Shown here: piece by piece, positions 8,701 to 17,797 of the stretch
Position numbering within the stretch: the first letter of the stretch is position 1
Layout of the letters: every line of letters starts with the position of its first letter
Origin: JAJEDW01 sp963555775
GTDB taxonomy: Bacteria; Acidobacteriota; Terriglobia; 20CM-2-55-15
DNA length: 64,000 nt
Direction: 5' to 3'
Assembly: GCA_963555775.3 (NCBI GenBank)
Contig: CAUVWY020000009.1
Span: forward strand, 496,001-560,000
Notes under the pieces: model-generated
Told to the model about the DNA's origin: nothing
Seen by the model: only the letters and a program-made list of their open reading frames with translations
Databases searched by the model: none
Program-made: the position numbers and the translations under genes

Positions 8701-10945
8701 CGCGGCAGCCTTCCAGGATCCAGAAAGCGACACGCTGACTTACGGAGCGACCACGTCGCTGACATCCGTCGCCACGGTGAGCAGGTCGGGATCCATGTTG
8801 ACGATCACGCCGGGGACCTCGGGCCGGACGATCATCACCGTGACGGCGACCGACGCTGGCGGGTCCAATATGAGTGCGTCGCAGCGCTTCAGAGTGACGG
8901 TTGGCCACGACTACGACTCCGACGGCGATGGACTGATCGGCGTCAGCAGTCTGGCGCAGCTCGATGCCATGCGCTATGACCTCGATGGGAATGGATACGC
9001 GGGCACCGTGGCGGCGTATGCGGCGGCGTTCCCCTCGCCGCTCGATCGTTTCGGCTGCGGCGTGGAGGGTTGCTCGGGGTATGAACTCCTCGCGGATTTG
9101 GACTTCGACACCGACGGGGATGGGGCGGTCGACTCAGACGACGACTACTGGAACGATGGCGACGGCTGGGAGCCCATCGGCTGGAATTCCAGGGGGTTTT
9201 CCCGGTTCTTCAACACCACGTTCGACGGCAACGAACACACCCTGAGCAACCTTTTCACTACGGGACGTGGATTCTCGGGGTTGTTTGGTGCGATCGGTTT
9301 GGGTGGCGGCGTCAACGACCTCACGTTGGCCGACGTGAACGTGACGGGCACGGAGGCTGCCGGTGCGCTGGTCGGGGAGAATCAAGGCCTTCTCAGCCGC
9401 ATCCAGTCGTCGGGGCAAGTATCCGGGGAGCTTCACGTTGGGGGACTGGTCGGGCTCAATCTGAGGCTCCTCTTCCTCACCCACAGCTCGGCGGCGGTAA
9501 CGGGGATGAGGCCGCCACTGCCTCCCGGCACAGGCCTCCGCGTTACTTTCGGGCCGCCGCCCGCCACCGGCGGGTTGGTCGGTTACAACACGGGTTTCGT
9601 CGTCTCCAGCTATGCGACGGGTCCGGTCACGTCGGACAGTTCAGCCGGCGGGCTGGTCGGATGGCACGAATTCAAATTGATCAGTGGCAGCTATGCGACG
9701 GGTCCGGTCAACGGGTATACCGCGGGCGGACTCGTCGGCACGATCGGGACGCCGTTCGAAGAGGCAACGATCCGGGCCAGCTACGCGACCGGAACCGTTA
9801 GTGGAACTTATGTCGGTGGGCTGGTCGGTCGCCTCTACGAAGAGGGCATTATCACTGCCAGCTATGCGACGGGGCGCGTGGACGGCCGCCGCGAAGGTGG
9901 GTTGGTGGGAGAGGATGAGGGCGGGACCGTCACCAATAGCTACTGGGATACGCGCACGTCAGGGCAGGGATCGGGGGCACCCGGCTCGGGCAGAACGACG
10001 TCGCAACTGCAGTCGCCCACCAGCTACAGCGGCATCTACGGAAGCTGGAACGTGGATATCAATGAAGACAATACGAACGATAACCCCTGGAATTTCGGGA
10101 CGTCCAGCCAGTCCCCGGCCCTGAAGGCAGACATGGATGGAGACGACGATGCTACGTGGGAGGAGTTCGGCTATCAGCTTCGGTCCGGTCCGGCCTTGAC
10201 CGCGACAGCGACGACGAATGCCGGGCAAAGCCAGGTCGAGCTGGAATGGACCGCAGTGCCGTTGAGTAGTGAATGGACCCCGGCGCCGAGTCTGTCCTAC
10301 ACCGTGACCCGAGAAGACGATGACGCAATCGATACTATCGCCGAGAACCTCACCGTGCGCGAGTACACGGACACCGACGTCGCCGGTGAAACCTACATCT
10401 ATCAGGTGGTGGCGATCGTGGACGGCGGCGAAGCCGTGCGCAGCGCCACGGTATCGGTGACGGTGGCCGCCAACAAACGTCCGCTGGCGGTGGGCGCCTT
10501 GCGGTGGAGACGGTTGCTCGTGGGCGACTCGGCGATGACGGAGGTGGGCGGGGCGTTCGAGGATCCGGAGGGCGACACCATCACCTACGGCGTGTCCTCC
10601 TCGGACATCACCATTGTCCGGGTGACCCTTTCGGGATCGCGGGTGACAATCATCCCCCTCGCCGAGGGGCGTGCGATCATCACGGTGACCGGTACCGACG
10701 ATGGGTCCAACCAGAGCCGGACTCAGCAGTTTGCGGTGACGGTTCTGCCCACCACGACGGTTGATTACGACACCGACGACGACGGCCTCATCGAAATCAG
10801 CAATCTGGCGCAGCTCGATGCCGTCCGTCATTACCTGAACGGGTACGGCGTCAGCTATTCCACGCCCTATGCCGAAGCGTTCACCAACGGGGGGGCAGTG
10901 TCCTGGCCTGCGGCGGCCTCGTCGGATGTGTGGGATATGAACTGA
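5742..10945 (+). CDS. Middle segment of the giant gene: subtilase C-terminal half plus two GLUG/FnIII modules
   Basis: Reads on from the MITE right end in the same frame as the 4529 segment; no convincing start of its own exists (the GTG at 5897 is an internal valine). It opens with YQDDIVAKGVNAAVAGG and contains the subtilase Ser motif GTSAAAPHAAAIGALML (about 6507-6555). Then come a cadherin-like domain of dystroglycan type (about 6725-7005) and two copies of a module made of a DxDxDG Ca-binding stretch (DADNDGLID), a GYEL..LDFDTD stretch, several GLUG repeats (VGGLVG with SYATG), a closing SYWDTxTSG, and a FnIII-like domain. The third module starts at 10760 and is cut by a frameshift ending in TGA at 10943. 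GLUG repeats occur in secreted bacterial surface proteins and IgA1-protease-like proteins. Confidence 0.75.
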
Positions 10946-12090
10946 ACGACGATCTGGATTTCGATACTGACAGCAGCGGTGAGGCCGACGCCGGTGACAC
11001 CTACTGGAACAACGGCGCCGGATGGGCGCCCATCGGTGACTCATCCAGCAGCTTCTCCAGCTTCGCTGCGATCTTCGAAGGCAACGGTCGGACCATCGCC
11101 AATCTGTTTATCGATAGTAGCGGAAACGATATCGGATTGTTCGGAGTGACCAGATCCTCCGCCGTCATCCGGAACCTGGAGATGGTTTCTGTCCAGGTGA
11201 CGGGAACCGACAACGTCGGCGGTCTGGTCGGGTCCAACGGCGGCGCCGTCAGCGCATGCTACGCCACGGGCAAGGTATCCGGCGACGACGATGTCGGCGG
11301 GTTGGTCGGAGCCAACCTGAGTGGCGGAGCCGTATCCGCCAGTTATTCCACCGTCCAGGTAACGGGAGACGACCGCATCGGCGGCCTCGCCGGGTCCAAC
11401 AGCGGCGAGGTGACCGCCGCATACGCGACGGGCCGGGTCGTGGGGGATTCCGAGGCAGGAGGATTGATCGGCGGAAACACCGGTGACGTCAAGATCAGCT
11501 ATGCGACCGGTCGCGTCTCGGGACGCAGTACCGTCGGCGGCCTGGTCGGCCGAAACAGCGGAGGTGGCAGCATCACCGAAAGCTATTGGGATACCGACAC
11601 GTCGGGACGCACCACCGGCTCTTACGGCCAGGCAAAGAACACGGCGGAGTTGCAGCTGCCCACCTCCGCCGGCGACATCTATCTGAACTGGAACGTGGAC
11701 CTGGACGGCGACGGCATGAACGACGCTCCCTGGGAATTCGGGATGTCGGGCCAGTACCCGGTCCTTTCGATGGACACGAACGGCGTCGGAGGGGCCACGT
11801 CGCAGGAATTCGGCCAGCAGATTCGGACCAGTCCGGCCCTGACGCCGACCACTGCTCTGGGTCAGGTGACGTTGACCTGGTCTGTCGTCTCGAGTGCGGC
11901 CTACAATCTCTACCGCACCTCCGGAACCACTGTCGAGATCCTCTCCGAGCACACCGCAAATCGCACTTACGTCGATACCGACGTCACCGCCGGCGCGACC
12001 TATGTCTATCAAGTGGCCGCCGTGATCAATGGCGGCGAAGCGAGCCGCAGTCCGCGGGTTTCCGTTGTCGTGCCGATTCTGGGCATGCGG
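7010..12090 (+). repeat. Triplicated ~1.3-1.7-kb module (Ca-binding + GLUG + FnIII-like)
   Basis: Copies at about 7010-8640, 8905-10470 and 10760-12075 have the same internal order: D-x-D-x-DGLI..LAQLDA, then GYEL..LDFDTD, DDDYWN..GDGW.PIG, a GLUG array, a SYWDT block, and a FnIII-like domain with DGGEA near its end. Short stretches are nearly identical at DNA level between copies 1 and 2 (tcagacgacgactactggaa at about 7247 and 9132). GLUG number differs between copies, indicating internal expansion. Confidence 0.8.
10889..10895 (+). other. G7 homopolymer at the frame switch of the giant gene
   Basis: The upstream frame reads YAEAFTNGG into this run, then diverges from the module consensus and stops at 10943. 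From the run onward the other frame gives ACGGLVGCVGYELN, matching GCTGYELTGNL and GCSGYELLADL in the two earlier modules. One extra G or two fewer would fuse the frames. The exact shift point inside 10885-10925 cannot be fixed by eye. Confidence 0.65.
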
Positions 12091-15000
12091 CCCACGGTGA
12101 CGCTCCAACTGATGCCGACCTCCATCAGCGAGAACAGCGGGACCAGCACCGTGATGGCGCGGCTGAGCCCTGCGTCGACTGAGACGACGACTCTGACCGT
12201 GTCCGCCACGGCCGTCTCCCCGGCTGTGGGGGGGGACTTCACGCTGAGCATGAACACGACGCTGACGATCACGGCGGGTCAGACGACCAGCACGGGAACC
12301 GTGACGATCACCGCCAACGACAACACTGTGGACACCCCTGGCAAGACGGTGCGGGTGTCGGGGACGGCCACCAACAGCGCGGGGGTGACGGCGCCATCGG
12401 ACGTGACTCTGACGATCATCGACGAAGACGATCCTCCGACGGTGACGCTCGAGCTGATGCCGACCTCGATCGACGAGAACGGCGGATCCACCACCGTGAC
12501 AGCGAGGCTGAACCGGACGTCGAGCGAGACGACGACGGTGACCGTCTCCGCTACGGCCGTCTCTCCGGCCGTGTCGGGGGACTTCAGGCTGAGCTCGAAC
12601 AAGACGCTGACGATCACGGCGGGTCAGGCCACGAGCACGGGGACCGTGACGATCACCGCCAACAACAACGACGCGGACACGCCCGACAACACGGTGCGGG
12701 TGTCCGGCGCCGCCCGCAATCGTCACGGCGTGACGAACCCGGACGACGAGGATCTGACGATCACGGATGACGACGATCCTCCGACGGTGATGCTCCGGCT
12801 ATCGCGGACCTCTATCAACGAGAACGGCGGGTCCACCACCGTGACGGCACGGCTGGACCGAGAGTCGAGCGAGACGACGACGGTGACCATATCCGCCACG
12901 GCCCTCTCCCCGGCCGTGGCGGGGGACTTCGCGCTGAGCATGAACACGACCCTGACCATCACGGCCGGTCAGACCACTAGCACCGGGACCGTGACCATCA
13001 CCGCTAACAACAACGACGCGGACACCCCAGACAACACGGTGCGGGTGTCCGGCGCCGCCGCCAATAGTCATGGCGTGACGAACCCGGACGACGAGGATCT
13101 GACAATCACGGATGACGATGACCCTCCGACGGTGATGCTCCTGCTGTCGCGGACCTCTATCGGCGAGAACAGCGGGTCCACCACCGTGACGGCGACCCTG
13201 GACCGGGCGTCGAGCGCGGTGACGACGGTGACCGTATCCGCCACGGCCGTCTCGCCAGCCGTAGCGGACGACTTCACCCTGAGCACGAACAAGACGCTGA
13301 CGATCACCGCCGGTCAGACCACCAGCACGGGGACCGTGACGCTCACCGCCAACAACAACATTGTGGACACCCCCAACAAGACGGTGCGGGTGTCCGGGAC
13401 GGCGAGCAACAGCCATGGAGTGACGAACCCGGACGACGAGGATCTGACGATCACGGATGACGACGACGCGCCGGAGTTGACCCTGGCGGTTCGTCCATCG
13501 TCGATCGCGGAATCGGGCGGCAGTGCAACGGTGACGATCGAAATCACCAACGGCGCCGCCTTCGCCGAGAATCAGCGGATCCCCCTCGCCTTTGCCGGCA
13601 CGGCGGCGAAGGGCACGGACTACACGGTGGGGCTGGAAAGGCTCACTCTCACCGCGGGGCAAAGCTCGGTCGACACCACCGTCACGGCGGTGGACGACGC
13701 CATTGACGATGACGCCGAGACGATCCGGGTCACGGCCCGTCACGGAGGCGGCGTCCTCGGCGCCGAGCGGACGATCACGATCGCCGATGACGACGCATCT
13801 CCGGTGATCATCACGGCCTCCCCGATTCTCGTGGAGGAGAACGAGACGGCGGTGGTGACGCTCGCGGCGACGGACGCGGACCGTCCGGCGGAGGATCTGA
13901 CCTGGCGGATCGCGGGCGGCGCGGACCGGAACAGATTCAGGCTGACGGCGGACGGCGTGCTCACCTTCGCGGCGGCCGAGGACTACGAGAGGCCAGGCGA
14001 CAGCGACGGGAACCGCAACTACGAGGTCACGGTAGAGGTGAGTGACGGGGCCAACCCGGTGGAGGCCGTGTTCACGATCCGGCTCGAAGACGTGGACGAT
14101 ACCGCGCCGGCGCTTTCCTCGGCGTCGGTGAACGGGGCCACGCTGACGTTGGCCTATGGGGAGGCGCTGGACCCGAATTCGAGGCCGGGGCCGGGCGGCT
14201 TCACGGTGGCGGGCGGCAATTCGGCGCGAACGGTCTCCAATGTCGCGGTCAGCGGGCAAGCGGTCACGCTGACGCTCGATCCGGCTGTCGAGCATGGGGA
14301 AACGGGGATCCGGGTGAGCTACCGGCCGGGGACGAACCCGATCCAGGACGCGGCGGGCAACGACGCGTTGGGACTGAGCAACGAGCGGGTAACCAACAAC
14401 ACGGGGGACACGACCGCGCCGACTGTCCGCACCGTTGCGATCACCTCGCGTCCGGAGCGGAACGCGACGTACGCGGCGGGGAAAGAGATCGAGGTGACGG
14501 TGACGTTCAGCGAAACGGTGGTGGTAACCGGGACGCCGGGGTTGAGGCTGAATGCGGGAGGCGTCAGTCGAACCGCGGCTTATCGGAGCGGAACAGGCGC
14601 GGCGGCGGTGTTCGTTTATGTGGTGGCCGATGGCGAGAGCGACGCCGACGGGGTGAGTATCGAGGCGAACAGTCTGACGCTGAACGGGGGGAGGATCCGG
14701 GACGGCGCCAACAATAACGCCCTGCTGACCCACGACGGATTGGCAGCCAATGCGGGGCACAAGGTGGATGGCGTCAAGCCCGCGCTGGCCGCCAGTGGGG
14801 GAGCGGTGGTGAACGGGGCCACGCTGACGCTGACCTACGACGAGGCGCTGGACGGGAGTTCGACGCCGGTGGCGCTCGCCTTCACGGTGAATGTCGACGG
14901 CGCCGAACGGAGGGTCTCCCGGGTCGCGGTAAGCGGAAGCGCGGTCACGCTGACGCTCGACCCGGAGGTGGGCGTCGGCCAGGCGGTGCGGCTCACCTAC

Positions 15001-17556
15001 CGGGCGCCGGGGGCCAATTCGATTCAGGACACCGTGGGCAACGACGCCGGTGCACTCACAAACCGGGCGGTGGAAAACGACACGCGGGATACGACGGCGC
15101 CACGGGTGAGCCGGGTGGCGATCACTTCGAATCCGGGCCCGGACGGGACCTATGCCGAAGAGGACGTCATCGAGGTAACGGTAACGTTCAGCGAGACGGT
15201 GAGGGTGGACACGGCAAACGGGACGCCATCGCTGTCCCTGACGGTGGGGCGTCAGAGCAAGCCGGCCCGCTACAGCCCCGGGCCGGCGAGTGAAACGCAG
15301 AGGTTCAACTATACGGTCGGGGACAGCGACATCGACACCGACGGGGTGAGCATTGCGGCCGGGCGCATCGCCCTGAACGGGGGGACGATCAAGGATCTTG
15401 CGGACAATCCGTCTCTGCGGGTGTACGAGGCGGTGCCGCCACAGCCCAGCCACGCGGTGGACGGGGTCCGGCCGGTGCTTCAGGGCGCGACGGTGAATGG
15501 GGACACGCTGACACTGACCTACGGCGAGGCGCTCGACGAGGACTCGACGCCGGCGGCGAACGATTTCACGGTGGATGTCGCGAGCGCCGAGAGGCTGCTC
15601 ACCCAGGTTCTGGTGGGCGGGCCCACGGTCACGCTGACGCTGGTATCGGAGGTAACGCCGGGGCAGACGGTGACGGTGAGCTATACCGCCCGGACGCGCC
15701 CGATCCAGGACGCGGCGGGCAACGCAGCCGAGGATCTGACCGAATACACGGTGGGCACGCCCCCGCCCATCATCGCCCGACCGCCTCCTCCGCCGCCACC
15801 GCCCATCACGGGTGGCGGAGGCGGCGGAGGCGGGGGCGCGCGCGCCCGGCCGCCGTCCTATCCCGGGACCATTCGGGCGGCGGGCGGCGACGGGGAGGTG
15901 ACGCTGACCTGGAATGCGCCGTCCAGCCAGGGCAGCTCCCGGATTCTGTATTACGAGTACCGGATCGACGGCGAGGGCGAGTGGATTTCGACCGGATCGC
16001 CCGACCGCATCCACACGATTACCGGTCTGATCAACGGCCGCGTCTATTTCTTCCATCTGCGCGCGGTGAGCGCGGCCGGCGCCGGCGCCCACCGCATTTC
16101 GCCCGAGGCCACGCCCGTGGCGGACCTGGACTTCACCCACTTCGCCAATGGGGGGTTCATCACGTCCACGCTGGCGCTGGTGAACGCGGGCGCCTATCCG
16201 GTCCGTCCCGCCATCTACTTCTACGATCAGGACGGCGACCCCATCGAGGCCCGGAGGGTGGTGGATCTGACCCCGGATCTGGAAGTGGCTGACGACGGCG
16301 CCCTGAGCCCCCGGACGGTCATGAACCCCCTGAGCGAACTCACCATTGCCACCCACGGCCGCGGGGGGCAGCGGGTCGGATCGGTCACGGTGCGCGCGCC
16401 CAGTTCCATCGGCGGGGTCCTGCGCTTCGACATCCCCAACCTTGGGGTCGCCGGGGTCGGCGACAGCCCGACCCTCCGGGATGCCCTGCTCCCGGTCCGC
16501 CGCCAGGAGATGGGCATCAACACGGGGGTCGCGGTCCGCAACCGGGGAACGGGCACCCTGACCCTGCAATGCCGATTGATGCGGGACGGCGCCGTGCTCG
16601 AAGAGACGATGATCCCGCTTGCGGCCAACGGCCAGGACTCCCGGTTCATCGACCAGGTGTTCCCCGCCACCGACACCTCGGACTTCGCCGGGTCGGTGCG
16701 ATGCGCCGCGCCCGAACCGGGGCGCTTCTCGGCGGTGGCCTTCGAACTGGATGCCGTCCACCGGATCTTCACCACCTTGCCCGTCGTGCCCGTGCCGGCG
16801 GTCCCGGAGCAAGAGCAGGGACAAGAGGACGAACAGGATCAGGAGCCAGAGCAGGAACCGGAGCCCGCACGCCTGGACTTCACGCACTTCGCCAATGGAG
16901 GGGACATCGTTTCCGAACTGGTGCTGGTGAATCCGGGCGCCGACTCCATCCGGCCGGCCATCTACTTCTACGATCAGCAAGGCGATCCCATCGCCGTCGA
17001 ATCGGTGGTGGATATCACCGAGGATCTGGAGGTCGGAGACGACGGCGCCCTGAGTCCACGGACGGCTATCGACCCGCTGGGAGAACTCACCATTGCGACT
17101 CACGGCCGCGGGGGGCAGGTCGTCGGGTCGGTCGCCGTGGCGGCCGAGGGTCCCATCGGCGGGGTCCTGCGCTTCGACATCCCCGCCCTCGGGGTCGCCG
17201 GGGTCGGAGACAGTCCGCCGGTCCGGGATGCCCTGGTCCCGGTACGTCGCCAAGATGGCGGCATCAACACGGGCGTCGCGATCCACAACCGGGGTGAGTC
17301 CCCCCTCCTGGTGCGGTGCCGGTTGATGCGGGACGGCGCGGTGCTGGACGAGACGATGATCCCGCTTGCCGCCAACGGCCAGGACGCCCGGTTCATCGAC
17401 CAGGTCTTCCCCACCGCCGACACGTCCGACTTCGTGGGGTCGGTGCGGTGCCTGACGCCCGAACCGGGCCGGTTCTCGGCGGTGGCCTTCGAACTGGATG
17501 GCGTCCACCGGATCTTCACCACCCTGCCCGTGGTTCCTGTCGTCGAGGTGCCCTGA
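10930..17556 (+). CDS. C-terminal segment of the giant surface protein
   Basis: 2208 residues; the GTG at 10930 is an internal valine downstream of the frameshift. Order of domains: rest of the third GLUG module (1-265), FnIII-like (270-375), four closely similar Calx-beta repeats (about 385-845; each ends near LTITDDDDPPTV, acidic Ca-binding loops), a fifth diverged Calx-beta (847-955), cadherin-like (957-1055), alternating SwmB-like repeats and Ig-like segments beginning DTTAP (1057-1610), a Pro/Gly linker, FnIII (1645-1735), then two DFTHFANGG domains (about 1736-1970 and 1985-2208). No sorting signal is visible. A long antisense reading frame opposite this segment is a composition artefact. 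Confidence 0.8.
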   Translation: MGYELNDDLDFDTDSSGEADAGDTYWNNGAGWAPIGDSSSSFSSFAAIFEGNGRTIANLFIDSSGNDIGLFGVTRSSAVIRNLEMVSVQVTGTDNVGGLVGSNGGAVSACYATGKVSGDDDVGGLVGANLSGGAVSASYSTVQVTGDDRIGGLAGSNSGEVTAAYATGRVVGDSEAGGLIGGNTGDVKISYATGRVSGRSTVGGLVGRNSGGGSITESYWDTDTSGRTTGSYGQAKNTAELQLPTSAGDIYLNWNVDLDGDGMNDAPWEFGMSGQYPVLSMDTNGVGGATSQEFGQQIRTSPALTPTTALGQVTLTWSVVSSAAYNLYRTSGTTVEILSEHTANRTYVDTDVTAGATYVYQVAAVINGGEASRSPRVSVVVPILGMRPTVTLQLMPTSISENSGTSTVMARLSPASTETTTLTVSATAVSPAVGGDFTLSMNTTLTITAGQTTSTGTVTITANDNTVDTPGKTVRVSGTATNSAGVTAPSDVTLTIIDEDDPPTVTLELMPTSIDENGGSTTVTARLNRTSSETTTVTVSATAVSPAVSGDFRLSSNKTLTITAGQATSTGTVTITANNNDADTPDNTVRVSGAARNRHGVTNPDDEDLTITDDDDPPTVMLRLSRTSINENGGSTTVTARLDRESSETTTVTISATALSPAVAGDFALSMNTTLTITAGQTTSTGTVTITANNNDADTPDNTVRVSGAAANSHGVTNPDDEDLTITDDDDPPTVMLLLSRTSIGENSGSTTVTATLDRASSAVTTVTVSATAVSPAVADDFTLSTNKTLTITAGQTTSTGTVTLTANNNIVDTPNKTVRVSGTASNSHGVTNPDDEDLTITDDDDAPELTLAVRPSSIAESGGSATVTIEITNGAAFAENQRIPLAFAGTAAKGTDYTVGLERLTLTAGQSSVDTTVTAVDDAIDDDAETIRVTARHGGGVLGAERTITIADDDASPVIITASPILVEENETAVVTLAATDADRPAEDLTWRIAGGADRNRFRLTADGVLTFAAAEDYERPGDSDGNRNYEVTVEVSDGANPVEAVFTIRLEDVDDTAPALSSASVNGATLTLAYGEALDPNSRPGPGGFTVAGGNSARTVSNVAVSGQAVTLTLDPAVEHGETGIRVSYRPGTNPIQDAAGNDALGLSNERVTNNTGDTTAPTVRTVAITSRPERNATYAAGKEIEVTVTFSETVVVTGTPGLRLNAGGVSRTAAYRSGTGAAAVFVYVVADGESDADGVSIEANSLTLNGGRIRDGANNNALLTHDGLAANAGHKVDGVKPALAASGGAVVNGATLTLTYDEALDGSSTPVALAFTVNVDGAERRVSRVAVSGSAVTLTLDPEVGVGQAVRLTYRAPGANSIQDTVGNDAGALTNRAVENDTRDTTAPRVSRVAITSNPGPDGTYAEEDVIEVTVTFSETVRVDTANGTPSLSLTVGRQSKPARYSPGPASETQRFNYTVGDSDIDTDGVSIAAGRIALNGGTIKDLADNPSLRVYEAVPPQPSHAVDGVRPVLQGATVNGDTLTLTYGEALDEDSTPAANDFTVDVASAERLLTQVLVGGPTVTLTLVSEVTPGQTVTVSYTARTRPIQDAAGNAAEDLTEYTVGTPPPIIARPPPPPPPPITGGGGGGGGGARARPPSYPGTIRAAGGDGEVTLTWNAPSSQGSSRILYYEYRIDGEGEWISTGSPDRIHTITGLINGRVYFFHLRAVSAAGAGAHRISPEATPVADLDFTHFANGGFITSTLALVNAGAYPVRPAIYFYDQDGDPIEARRVVDLTPDLEVADDGALSPRTVMNPLSELTIATHGRGGQRVGSVTVRAPSSIGGVLRFDIPNLGVAGVGDSPTLRDALLPVRRQEMGINTGVAVRNRGTGTLTLQCRLMRDGAVLEETMIPLAANGQDSRFIDQVFPATDTSDFAGSVRCAAPEPGRFSAVAFELDAVHRIFTTLPVVPVPAVPEQEQGQEDEQDQEPEQEPEPARLDFTHFANGGDIVSELVLVNPGADSIRPAIYFYDQQGDPIAVESVVDITEDLEVGDDGALSPRTAIDPLGELTIATHGRGGQVVGSVAVAAEGPIGGVLRFDIPALGVAGVGDSPPVRDALVPVRRQDGGINTGVAIHNRGESPLLVRCRLMRDGAVLDETMIPLAANGQDARFIDQVFPTADTSDFVGSVRCLTPEPGRFSAVAFELDGVHRIFTTLPVVPVVEVP
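12085..13470 (+). repeat. Four tandem ~345-bp Calx-beta-encoding repeats
   Basis: Units begin near 12085, 12433, 12778 and 13123. Shared blocks include ctgacgatcacggcgggtca, the coding for SATAVSPAV (SATALSPAV in unit 3) and the acidic junction DDDDPPTV (DEDDPPTV after unit 1). Units 2-4 also share NPDDEDLTITDDDD with near-identical DNA, so they arose by recent tandem duplication. Confidence 0.88.
15884..17556 (+). repeat. Copy 2 of the ~1.67-kb dispersed direct repeat
   Basis: Partner of 2214-3878: codes FnIII plus two DFTHFANGG domains and ends FTTLPVVPVVEVP before the stop, as in copy 1. High identity including silent sites suggests recent duplication or gene conversion. Confidence 0.85.
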
Positions 17557-17738
17557 CTTACCGGACAGAAATACTCGAAGCCGAGACGGAAGAAGCATTG
17601 GGAGTGCGGAAGGGTGAGCGGAGTTCCGAACGGAAAGGCTATCGAAGCGGGTATTACGATCGAGGGTTGGTTACACGAGTGGGCAAGTTGGAACTGAGCG
17701 TACCCCAGGACCGTCACGGGCGATTCAACACCGAGATC
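17556..17738 (+). pseudogene. IS256-family (Mutator-type) transposase N-terminal remnant
   Basis: Overlapping the last base of the upstream stop, another frame reads 61 residues including EALGVRKGERSSERKGYRSG, then YYDRGLVTRVGKLELSVPQD and RHGRFNTEI. This is the hallmark N-terminal region of IS256-family transposases (Y-R-S/N-G-Y, then T-R-V-G-x-L-E-L-x-V-P-x-D-R-x-G-x-F). Similarity ends at 17738 before any of the DDE catalytic residues, so it is an inactive fragment. Confidence 0.8.
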
Positions 17739-17797
17739 GTCAGCCCGCGGGACACGGCGCGGGCCATCGCGGGCGGGTCAGGTTGGAGTTGGCGGGG

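Larger units (their letters stand above)
4529..17556 (+). pseudogene. Giant subtilase/GLUG/Calx-beta/SwmB surface protein gene (composite), interrupted by a MITE and a frameshift
   Basis: Three open segments (4529-5683, 5742-10945, 10930-17556) are pieces of one gene. The first two are in the same frame and separated only by a 126-bp insertion carrying three in-frame stops. Removing it joins DDIGYAL to EAAYQDDIVA, a continuous subtilase sequence. The last two overlap in different frames and together complete a third copy of an internal module, with the shift at or near the G7 run 10889-10895. The restored product is about 4,300 residues: signal peptide, propeptide-like region, subtilase, three Ca/GLUG/FnIII modules, four to five Calx-beta repeats, cadherin, three SwmB-like repeats, FnIII and two DFTHFANGG domains. 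The MITE makes a full-length product unlikely; the frameshift alone could be sequence error or slippage. Confidence 0.8.

Noticed and set aside
10885..10945. Programmed -1 frameshifting as the normal mode of expression
   Set aside because: A G7 run is present, but no clear slippery heptamer plus downstream stimulatory structure was recognised, and the gene is already broken by the MITE; error, slippage or decay is simpler.
11041..12726. A 561-codon minus-strand frame
   Set aside because: Antisense shadow of GLUG and Calx-beta coding, rich in Arg and His, no start signal.
12085..13470. Regular repeats considered as a CRISPR array
   Set aside because: Units are about 345 bp, coding and without spacers; they encode Calx-beta domains.
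12799..17598. A 1599-codon open frame on the minus strand opposite the giant gene
   Set aside because: It is very rich in Arg/His/Gly, has no domain, and mirrors the codon bias of a repeat-rich GC-rich gene on the other strand. The plus strand shows clear domain order.
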